A stretch of DNA of 64,000 bases, taken from assembly GCA_900319225.1 (NCBI GenBank), contig ONNV01000007.1:1-64000 (forward strand), given 5' to 3'. Each line of letters starts with the position of its first letter. Position 1 is the first letter of the stretch. This DNA is from an uncultured Prevotellaceae bacterium (GTDB taxonomy: Bacteria; Bacteroidota; Bacteroidia; Bacteroidales; Bacteroidaceae). The notes under the pieces are model-generated. The model had not been told where the DNA came from. It saw only the letters and a list, made by a program, of their open reading frames with translations, and made no database searches. A program made the position numbers and the translations under genes. Shown here piece after piece: positions 46,653 through 53,403 of the stretch.

Positions 46653-46679
46653 TTTGGCATAACCTATGGTGTTGCCAAA
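46653..46679. promoter_or_regulatory. Dyad symmetry between the orphan promoter and the NVEALA-like gene
   Basis: TTTGGCA-ta-ACC and GGT-gt-TGCCAAA form a 27-nt dyad with two mismatched pairs. It lies just upstream of the leftward TATCTTTG box and 57 nt before the rightward peptide gene. It could be an operator for either, or a small terminator. Confidence 0.4.
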
Positions 46680-46736
46680 TACCATCAATTAGTCTAAAAC
46701 AATAATTAAAAACGTATTAATCAATCATTTAAATTT

Positions 46737-47141
46737 ATGAAGAAGAAATTTATTATTCTGGCAACCACATCTTTGTTTTCACTTGGACTTGCCTTGTATG
46801 CAAATCACTCTAACTCCATTGATGTTCTCGGCAGCAGTGATGTAGAAGCTCTATCTGACGGAAATGAGCATGTAATAAATATGGAAAATAGAATAGAAAC
46901 TGATGATTACATAGAGTATACAGACTTACATAAATTGTTTGTAAAACATGGATCAAATAAGGAAAGATGGGGTAACCAATTAAATACATGTAAACTAAGA
47001 GGTGCTGGCTGCTTGATAGATCTCGATGATCAAACAGATAAGGAAAGGACTGATAATGAATCCTGGGCATCAAAAGTACAAGAATGGGTGCTGGAGACAG
47101 CTAAGGAAGTGGTTATTAATTTAATCAAAAAGATATTTTAG
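46737..47141 (+). CDS. NVEALA-like secreted peptide precursor
   Basis: A 134-residue precursor. The basic start and hydrophobic span MKKKFIILATTSLFSLGLAL (1-20) are followed by SNSIDVLGSSDVEALSDGNE. The DVEALS at 35-40 corresponds to the NVEALA motif of small Bacteroidetes secreted proteins, and its A-L-S has the A-x-S/A shape of a signal-peptidase cut site. The predicted mature part holds two cysteines (C85, C92; NTCKLRGAGC) and a C-terminal amphipathic helix ending VVINLIKKIF. Downstream are a CxxC lipoprotein and a signal peptidase that could oxidise and cut it. It is longer than typical NVEALA proteins. Role (signal, toxin or surface peptide) unknown. Confidence 0.75.
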   Translation: MKKKFIILATTSLFSLGLALYANHSNSIDVLGSSDVEALSDGNEHVINMENRIETDDYIEYTDLHKLFVKHGSNKERWGNQLNTCKLRGAGCLIDLDDQTDKERTDNESWASKVQEWVLETAKEVVINLIKKIF

Positions 47142-47150
47142 TATTTAGAC

Positions 47151-47188
47151 AGAAGGTGTCTTGTACAAATATGTACAAAACACCTTCT
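47151..47188 (+). terminator. Strong hairpin after the peptide gene, possibly a leaky terminator
   Basis: AGAAGGTGT pairs with ACACCTTCT and TTGTAC with GTACAA, with a C/A mismatch between them and a 6-nt loop. Only TTAAAA follows, so termination may be partial. Such a site would make more peptide mRNA than mRNA for the downstream proteins. Confidence 0.6.
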
Positions 47189-47212
47189 TAAAACTATTAA
47201 GCAAAAGATAAT

Positions 47213-48349
47213 ATGAAATCTATTGTATATGTTTTGACTCTTTTCATAATGGTTTCTTGTATAAATCAGAGACATGATGAGCAGTCTATTAAGATAGAGA
47301 ATAATTATATTGACCTACCATTTGATGAATGTGTGGATAGCTTCTATGTAAGAAAACTGATAAGTAATAATCCCTTAACTGAGCTTTATTTGACTCAGGT
47401 TGTCGATGATCAGTTATTCATAATAAGTGAAGATGATAGGATTATTTATTACTTAAAAAATGATTCCGTAGTTTCCAAATTAGATGCATTTGGGCGAGGT
47501 AGAGGAGAATATTTTTCTATTTCAGGATTTGCTTACTCTAAAGAAGATAGTATTCTATATATTGGGTCGGCTGGTAGTAATAAAATACTTAGTTACAAAG
47601 TACCTTCATTTAGTTTTATTTCCTCAATTGATTGTGATTTGGAATTATCTACAATGACATTTTGGGCCGGTAAAATAATTGCAATATGTCACACAAGTAG
47701 TATAGAATCTCCTAGACTTAATGGTATTTATGAGATTGATGTAAAAACAGGTGACTATAAAAAAATTCTAGATGTTGACTATCTAAGTGCAGTCAATATG
47801 GGTTTAAATAATATTTCTTTCTCAGATAGTGAATTGTTGATCTCTGTACCAGGTTTTGACAATATTATTTACAAAGTAACAAATGGTGGCCTGGTTCCGA
47901 CTAACGAATTTCATTATGGAGAAATGAATCTTGATAGATCTTTTTTTAACGTCGACGAAACAAATTCAAAAGAATATGCTGATAAAATGGTTGAATTATC
48001 CGAAAAGGAATACTGTTTAGGTGGTTCTTATCCGATAACATACGATAGTAATAATTGTTCTTTTTGGAGGTGTGTTAACATTGATAATGAGTATGTCTAC
48101 TTGTACACTATTCTTCATAATGAACTGTCTTCATCTTACAAATTATATATTCCTGGTTTTTCAGAACCCGTCATTCCTTTTTGTGTAAATAACAGATGGT
48201 ATATGAGTATTATAGAGGGACCGGTAGAGTCTGTTGTTGATGATGAGAGTATTCTTGAAGGAATAGGACTTGATGTGATTAAAACACTTAAGGAACAAAC
48301 CTTTGATAATCCTATTTTATTGTATTACAAGATAAAGGAAACAATATGA
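47213..48349 (+). CDS. 6-bladed beta-propeller lipoprotein
   Basis: A 378-residue lipoprotein (signal MKSIVYVLTLFIMVSCINQ, Cys about 16). The body shows repeated beta-strand blades, and the family marker FGRGRGEYFSISGFAY (near residue 94) corresponds to the GxGxGEY/F turn of Bacteroidetes 6-bladed propellers (DUF5128/TolB-like). It probably binds a peptide or other partner at the membrane. It follows the peptide gene and its hairpin and overlaps the CxxC lipoprotein gene by four bases (ATGA). A/T-rich like the whole cluster. A second propeller is at 51392. Confidence 0.85.
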   Translation: MKSIVYVLTLFIMVSCINQRHDEQSIKIENNYIDLPFDECVDSFYVRKLISNNPLTELYLTQVVDDQLFIISEDDRIIYYLKNDSVVSKLDAFGRGRGEYFSISGFAYSKEDSILYIGSAGSNKILSYKVPSFSFISSIDCDLELSTMTFWAGKIIAICHTSSIESPRLNGIYEIDVKTGDYKKILDVDYLSAVNMGLNNISFSDSELLISVPGFDNIIYKVTNGGLVPTNEFHYGEMNLDRSFFNVDETNSKEYADKMVELSEKEYCLGGSYPITYDSNNCSFWRCVNIDNEYVYLYTILHNELSSSYKLYIPGFSEPVIPFCVNNRWYMSIIEGPVESVVDDESILEGIGLDVIKTLKEQTFDNPILLYYKIKETI

Positions 48350-48858
48350 ATAAATTGAATATAGTAATACTACTTCTAGTATTTCCATTTCTTATTTGTT
48401 CTTGCCGACATAACAAAGATGATAGAATAATTGATAGCTCCCAACAAACATTCTTATTATCAAAGAGTATCAATAAAGAATTGGATTCATGTTCCATAAA
48501 AAGGATTATTCTATATGTGGAAAATCAAACATGTATATCGTGCGTTGAAGAAACTTTATATCCTCTTTTTAGTTTATTAGTAGACTCTTTCCCCAATATT
48601 CATCCATTGTTGATTATTCATGATGAGAATGGTAATACTACAAATTATAAGTGGAATGAACAGTACAAAAGAGTTTTCCGTATAGTAGATTCGAACAAAG
48701 ATTCTATAAGACTACTTAACAGTTGGATTCCTCAAAACCATGTGTATTATGGATTCCTATTAGACAGTATCAACAAGGTGAAGGAGTGTGGCTTTTTATA
48801 TAACAATATATTTATTCAGGATTGTAAAGATGTGATTAAAGAGGATTTAATACGTTGA
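48346..48858 (+). CDS. Small lipoprotein with thioredoxin-like CxxC
   Basis: A 170-residue lipoprotein (FPFLICSCRHNK, lipidated Cys 18 or 20). A strand IKRIILYVENQTCISCVEET (about 51-70) brings C63 and C66 to the place of a thioredoxin-type active site, followed by a helix and further alternating strands and helices. Overall sequence is unlike TlpA and shorter, so it is a divergent thioredoxin-fold protein. It overlaps the propeller gene by four bases. The two cysteines of the nearby secreted peptide are possible substrates. Redox role inferred from the motif alone. Confidence 0.75.
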   Translation: MNKLNIVILLLVFPFLICSCRHNKDDRIIDSSQQTFLLSKSINKELDSCSIKRIILYVENQTCISCVEETLYPLFSLLVDSFPNIHPLLIIHDENGNTTNYKWNEQYKRVFRIVDSNKDSIRLLNSWIPQNHVYYGFLLDSINKVKECGFLYNNIFIQDCKDVIKEDLIR

Positions 48859-48878
48859 ATTAAGTATCATATTTAGAA

Positions 48879-50498
48879 ATGGAGAATGAGATAAGAAAAC
48901 GTATGCAAGGTAAAGTTCTATTAGACCAATTAATTGTTCTATTATCTATCATTTTATTTTTTGAATTATCGTTCCCCTTTTTAAAGGAGGTACATTGTCC
49001 ATTCTTCTTTTTTGAGCAATTTGTAATGGCATATTGCTTGTTTAGAACTCTATATTATATAAATCATAGATGGATTTCATCATTGTTAATTGTAGTTCTG
49101 GCATTCATATGCGCTCACGAGTTGTTTCTAGGTTTTTCTCAGTTGATTGAGAACTTTAGAAATATCAAAGCACAAGATGTATGTGTTGGGTCCTTCTCAA
49201 ACTCTGGACCGTATGCTTGTTTTTTAGCTGTTTGTTGTAGCTTGTTTGTTGTAGTTTATGTGAAGGAATCGAAAGCAGTGATTAAGGCTATATTGGCCAT
49301 ACTAGTGCTTATATCTTTTATACTATTGACGTGTACGCTAAGTAGAGCTGCCATCATATCACTGTCGATAAGTATGTTTCTATTAATACTCAAAAACAAT
49401 AATATGGTCGTCTTGATACGCAAATACTGGATTTACATATTGATTTCTTTCATATTATTGGGAATAGGTACATACTTAATAAAAAAAACTTCTGCCGATG
49501 GTCGTTTCCTAATGGCTAGGATAAACTTAAAGATGATCAGAGAAAACGGACTAACAGGGATAGGATTCGGTAATTACTGTGGTGAATATGGAAGAACTCA
49601 GGCAAGATTCTTTTCTGAATTTATGAAAGATAGTGCTGATGATATGGATATTTCCAATATCCCAGAGGGTTTGCGAATGGTTGCAGATTGTCCTAGGTTT
49701 TCTTTCAATGAATATCTAAAGATGGGAGTAGAGAATGGGCCGATTGCAATGTTATTAATGGTAGGCATTATGTTGTTAGGCATTGTTCAAACCTATAAAA
49801 GTAATAGCATTTGGTGCTACCCTCTAGTTGTCCTTTCCGTATTTGCTTGTTTCTCATATCCCTTTGAAGTTGATATCCTGTTGCTGATAACAATCTTATG
49901 TTTGGCTTCAAATAATAATCAACAATCAAACAATTTAGGTGGACTCTTTCTTCTTGTTTTGGTGGTAGTCTTTGGATCAGTGTATTATGTGAGAAAAGAA
50001 CAAATGTATAATAAGAATATCAAGGCTTACTCTTCATTCTATAGTAAGATGTTCAGAAATAGGTCAAAACTGTACTACATACATGACACAGATGTTATTC
50101 CTGAAGGGATATATCATGAAAGCATGTTATTCAATTATGGTCAAAGTCTTTCCGAGAATGGAGATTATACCAGGAGCGATTCTGTACTAAAAATGGGAAC
50201 AAAAATCAGCAGCGATCCCATGTTCTGGAATGTCATGGGAAATAACAGTCTTGCTCAAGGCAAATACCGTGAAGCTGAGGAACGCTATAAGCACGCCTTC
50301 TATATGGTGCCCAATAGGCTTTATCCGCTATATCTGTTGGCTAAACTATATCATACAGAAGGCGATACCGTAAAGTTTCTTGATATGGCAGATAAGGTAG
50401 AGACGTTCATACCTAAGGTGGAGTCAGTAAATACAGAACGCCTTCGTAATGAGATAAGAGATCTAAAGTCAGGTTACATAACAGAACAGGATGAATAA
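48879..50498 (+). CDS. O-antigen-ligase-like membrane protein with C-terminal TPR
   Basis: A 539-residue protein with about 10-11 membrane spans (15-375). Features of the Wzy/WaaL superfamily are GSFSNSGPYACFLAV, LLTCTLSRAAI, and the large periplasmic loop with SADGRFLMARINLKMIRENG then GIGFGNY. The C-terminal 150 residues are soluble TPR-like repeats (WNVMGNNSLAQGKYREAEER, LYPLYLLAKLYHTEGD). Family members join glycans to lipid A or proteins. Its place between a CxxC lipoprotein and a signal peptidase (8-nt overlap with the latter), rather than in a polysaccharide cluster, suggests it may glycosylate or otherwise process the peptide. Substrate inferred only. Confidence 0.85.
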   Translation: MENEIRKRMQGKVLLDQLIVLLSIILFFELSFPFLKEVHCPFFFFEQFVMAYCLFRTLYYINHRWISSLLIVVLAFICAHELFLGFSQLIENFRNIKAQDVCVGSFSNSGPYACFLAVCCSLFVVVYVKESKAVIKAILAILVLISFILLTCTLSRAAIISLSISMFLLILKNNNMVVLIRKYWIYILISFILLGIGTYLIKKTSADGRFLMARINLKMIRENGLTGIGFGNYCGEYGRTQARFFSEFMKDSADDMDISNIPEGLRMVADCPRFSFNEYLKMGVENGPIAMLLMVGIMLLGIVQTYKSNSIWCYPLVVLSVFACFSYPFEVDILLLITILCLASNNNQQSNNLGGLFLLVLVVVFGSVYYVRKEQMYNKNIKAYSSFYSKMFRNRSKLYYIHDTDVIPEGIYHESMLFNYGQSLSENGDYTRSDSVLKMGTKISSDPMFWNVMGNNSLAQGKYREAEERYKHAFYMVPNRLYPLYLLAKLYHTEGDTVKFLDMADKVETFIPKVESVNTERLRNEIRDLKSGYITEQDE

Positions 50499-51351
50499 AG
50501 AAACTGAATCTCCAAAACAACAGAGCACCAACACTGCAGCACTTGAAAGGATTGTCGATATCCTGTGTCGTGTTGTGCTATTCATATTGCTCGTAGGTGC
50601 CTTACATTTTGGACGCCGTATATTCATAGCCGAGCGATTCATAATCCCGTCGGAGTCCATGAGCCCCACACTGGAGCCTGGAGATAAAGTGTGGGTTAAC
50701 AAACTGCTTTATGGAGCCAGGATATACAAGTCTTTTGACTTTGAAGACCATGCTCCGCTCAAGTGTTTCCGGATGCCGGGGTTGAGAAAAATCCGTTCTG
50801 GTGATGTGATATGTTTCAATTATCCATTGGGTTATGACAAGTGGACAAAGATAGAGTTCAAGATAAACTACGTCTATTGCAAACGTGTTGTTGGAACTCC
50901 CGGTGATACCATTGGCATTAAAGATGGGGTCACGTGGAATAGTAATTACAACGGAATAATTGGAGTCCAGGATAATCAGCTTGCCATACAGAATACCCCT
51001 GACAGCATACTGTGGCGTACCAAGTTCATGGCAACTATGCCATTTACAAGACCCATGTGGACAATGAAGAACTTTGGACCTCTTTACGTGCCGGAAAAAG
51101 GCGTAACGATAGAACTGGACTCAGTTGGACGTGCCATATATGGTCCGGTCATTGAATATGAGTCAGGCTCATGGCCGGATGATGAAGTTTGCAGTCATAC
51201 ATTCCGGCATGACTACTACTTTGCATTTGGAGACAACTGTCTTGACTCAAATGATTCCCGATACTGGGGATTCATTCCGGAGGATTTTATTATCGGAATT
51301 GTGGGGGGACGGAAGGTTCGTAATAGTTGTGTCAATCAGAAAACATATTAA
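50491..51351 (+). CDS. Signal peptidase I (S26), cluster-dedicated
   Basis: A 286-residue enzyme with one N-terminal membrane span (about 24-44). The nucleophile S56 is in IIPSESMSPT and the general-base K131 in YCKRVVGTPGD; the box AFGDNCLDSNDSRYWGFIPED follows at about 245-265. All S26 boxes are intact. It cuts after small residues in A-x-A-type sites, and the EALS/EALA motif of the peptide encoded upstream has that shape. The gene overlaps the O-ligase-like gene by 8 nt. A remnant of a second copy of its C-terminus is at 52640. Housekeeping function cannot be excluded, but the context argues for a specialised enzyme. Confidence 0.92.
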   Translation: MNKETESPKQQSTNTAALERIVDILCRVVLFILLVGALHFGRRIFIAERFIIPSESMSPTLEPGDKVWVNKLLYGARIYKSFDFEDHAPLKCFRMPGLRKIRSGDVICFNYPLGYDKWTKIEFKINYVYCKRVVGTPGDTIGIKDGVTWNSNYNGIIGVQDNQLAIQNTPDSILWRTKFMATMPFTRPMWTMKNFGPLYVPEKGVTIELDSVGRAIYGPVIEYESGSWPDDEVCSHTFRHDYYFAFGDNCLDSNDSRYWGFIPEDFIIGIVGGRKVRNSCVNQKTY

Positions 51352-51356
51352 TTATA

Positions 51357-51369
51357 GGGGCTTCGGCCC
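51357..51369 (+). other. Small UUCG-tetraloop hairpin between genes
   Basis: GGGC-TTCG-GCCC (with one extra G) lies 5 nt after the signal peptidase stop and 22 nt before the next gene. It is G/C-rich in an A/T-rich setting. No T-tract follows, so RNA processing or stability is more likely than termination. Confidence 0.4.
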
Positions 51370-51391
51370 AAAACATTAAAAAAATAAGATT

Positions 51392-52615
51392 ATGAAAAAG
51401 ATTTTTTGTTTGTGTTTATTATTTGCTTTTGGAGTTTCATGTTTTAGTAAGAACAACAGTGGAGATTTATTTAAATATACCTCCAAGCATTATATTGATG
51501 TGGATAACAAAACGAACCGTTTTGATATCATTGACAGAATTGGAGATATTAGTGTATTGAATTTGAAGGCTGGAGATGATTGGATGTATATGGATTCTCC
51601 AATGATGGCTGTTTCTGATAATGGTTATTATTTTCTTTCAGATAGGACTTACTATTTCTTAGGTTACGACAAGTCTGGCAATCTTAAGTTCTCAAAACCA
51701 CTTACAGGAAGGGGCAGAGGTGAAGTACAGAATGTGGGTAACATGTTTATTATGAATGATACGCTGATGCTATATGATCTTGTGGCAGGCCGACTGTTAC
51801 GTTATACAGATAAGGGAGAATTCATAGGTTATGACAATAAGGCAGAGATAAAAGTGAGTTATCTTTATAAGAACTCAGATTCTTATTTGGGCCTCACCGT
51901 TTATGGAGAGAATGAAAGCAATAATCATTACTGTATTACCTATAATAAAGACGCTTCCAGATATGACAGTTATCTGACTTTGCCGCCTTATTTGGTAGCG
52001 TTTAATGGAACTGTAGGATATACGGAATTATCATATATTTATCATGATACACTTCGATTCATGTTGAATTATGATTACAATATTTTTTCTTTGACCAAGA
52101 ACGGGGTTGAATCAACTTACAGGTTTAAGGCTGATAAGGAGATGACAAAAGACATCTTTGATGGAATTACCGGGGCTGAACTGATGCTCCCGGGTAAAGA
52201 AGCTATGGTCTATAATGGGGGGGCCCTTAGGGATATATCCGGCTTATTTGAAACGGACAAATATATAGTAGCCAATATTTTTATAAACAATAAATACCAT
52301 TCCATGTTGTATGACAAGACGCAAAACTCTTGTGGTATTATCTTACGTCCTGACAGTTTCTTTGAAGAGTCACTGGTTCCGGAATTGACTACATTGGATA
52401 TATGGAAATATATATGGTTCTCTTTCACACGGTTAAGAGAGTATAATAATGCAATTTATGGTTGTGTTTCTTACAGTTTATACTACATTCTTTCAAAAAC
52501 CGAATCTCTTCATGATGCAAAAATCAGAGCTCTCTATAAGCAATTGAAGAGTTATGTTGAAGAACAGAACCTTTCTGAGGGAGATGCAATCTTTTTAAAG
52601 ATGGAGCTTTTATAA
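51392..52615 (+). CDS. Second 6-bladed beta-propeller lipoprotein
   Basis: A 407-residue lipoprotein (signal MKKIFCLCLLFAFGVSCFSK, Cys about 17). The family marker LTGRGRGEVQNVGNMFIM appears near residue 109, as in the propeller at 47213, and blade-like beta repeats continue to about residue 350. A helical tail (SKTESLHDAKIRALYKQLKS) follows. The two propellers are related but clearly diverged. This gene follows the signal peptidase and is itself followed by a fragment of another signal peptidase, so it may belong to a duplicated propeller-peptidase unit. Partner unknown. Confidence 0.85.
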   Translation: MKKIFCLCLLFAFGVSCFSKNNSGDLFKYTSKHYIDVDNKTNRFDIIDRIGDISVLNLKAGDDWMYMDSPMMAVSDNGYYFLSDRTYYFLGYDKSGNLKFSKPLTGRGRGEVQNVGNMFIMNDTLMLYDLVAGRLLRYTDKGEFIGYDNKAEIKVSYLYKNSDSYLGLTVYGENESNNHYCITYNKDASRYDSYLTLPPYLVAFNGTVGYTELSYIYHDTLRFMLNYDYNIFSLTKNGVESTYRFKADKEMTKDIFDGITGAELMLPGKEAMVYNGGALRDISGLFETDKYIVANIFINNKYHSMLYDKTQNSCGIILRPDSFFEESLVPELTTLDIWKYIWFSFTRLREYNNAIYGCVSYSLYYILSKTESLHDAKIRALYKQLKSYVEEQNLSEGDAIFLKMELL

Positions 52616-52639
52616 ATGAGTATGATACCAAACAGGACA

Positions 52640-52690
52640 ACACAATTAATCCCCGAGGAATTTATTATCGGGATAGTGGGGGGACGGTAG
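52640..52690 (+). pseudogene. Remnant of a signal peptidase C-terminus
   Basis: The reading ...LIPEEFIIGIVGGR-stop nearly repeats the end of the signal peptidase at 51282-51321 (FIPEDFIIGIVGGRKVRNS), also at DNA level (TTTATTATCGG, GTGGGGGGACGG). It has no start or catalytic part. The bases after its stop still resemble the codons that follow in the intact gene. It records a duplication followed by loss. Confidence 0.75.
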
Positions 52691-52701
52691 GTCCTTAGTG
52701 G

Positions 52702-53250
52702 TTAGGGACAGACTAGACGGTGGTAGGTGGTTCCGAATACGGAGATGTAACCATTGTGATGGAATCCGTTCGCATTGTATAGGCGGTAGGCTTCATCATT
52801 CTCAGGGTCAACGGCTATAGTGGCTAGGGGTATTCCTGCGGCGTCTCGCAGGCGGAACATCTCTTTTATCAGGGCTGTGGCTATGCCTTTGCGGCGGAAC
52901 TGGGGTAGTACGGCCAGGGAGTCAAGGTAATACTCGCCGGGACTGGCCTCATCATCCATCTGATTGTAGTCATCACCTACGTACATGCGGATCATGGGGA
53001 ATGTTATGTCACGCATCCGGCGGTATCGGGCGCCGTCATAGGCTACCATCAGGCCGGCGGGTTGGCCGTCATAGAGTGCAATTGTGGAGTTCCGCCAGCT
53101 GTAGAGGGTGTCTTCACGGCTGCTTATGGTGGCCAGGTGGTCTATGTGTCGGGGGTCAGTTTCTTCAATATGCAGCGCACGGAGCACGTTCTCGGCAATG
53201 AAACGTGAATCGGCCCGGGTGGCTTTTCTTAGTGTAATTACTGAATCCAT
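52702..53250 (-). CDS. GNAT-family N-acetyltransferase
   Basis: About 182 residues from the start at 53250 (MDSVITLRKATRADSRFIAE); an ATG at 53271 lies in the promoter box and is rejected. The acetyl-CoA-binding motif A is QFRRKGIATALIKEMF (Q/RxxGxG/A), preceded by strand YLDSLAVLPQ and followed by LATIAVDPENDEAYRLYNANGF, the typical GNAT C-terminal part. The substrate (small amine, peptide or antibiotic) cannot be deduced. It stands alone, leftward, with its 3' end next to the signal peptidase remnant, so it marks the right border of the A/T-rich cluster and has the G/C content of the core genes. Confidence 0.9.
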   Translation of the reverse strand: MDSVITLRKATRADSRFIAENVLRALHIEETDPRHIDHLATISSREDTLYSWRNSTIALYDGQPAGLMVAYDGARYRRMRDITFPMIRMYVGDDYNQMDDEASPGEYYLDSLAVLPQFRRKGIATALIKEMFRLRDAAGIPLATIAVDPENDEAYRLYNANGFHHNGYISVFGTTYHRLVCP

Positions 53251-53268
53251 ATCCTTATGCACGGGGTA

Positions 53269-53276
53269 CAAAGATA
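53269..53276 (-). promoter_or_regulatory. -7 box of the GNAT gene
   Basis: The complementary strand reads TATCTTTG, 18 nt before the ATG at 53250. It overlaps the upstream ATG at 53271, ruling that out as a start. Confidence 0.65.
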
Positions 53277-53349
53277 TAGCAATACCGTCATTATTTTATA
53301 GAGTATTAAAAAAAGTGTGCTGTGGGTATGTGTGGGCCAAAAGTTTGTT

Positions 53350-53357
53350 TACCTTTG
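53350..53357 (+). promoter_or_regulatory. -7 box of the efflux operon
   Basis: TACCTTTG matches TAnnTTTG, 46 nt upstream of the TolC-type start codon. Confidence 0.6.
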
Positions 53358-53403
53358 CCAAAAACCTGATTATTAATAGTATTTATTGTTTGCAATCAAC
53401 TTT

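Noticed and set aside
46460-46660. 66-residue minus-strand open frame in the non-coding gap
   Set aside because: It covers hairpin arms and includes the -7 box itself, so translation could not begin there. Composition is unlike a protein. Treated as possible non-coding RNA instead.
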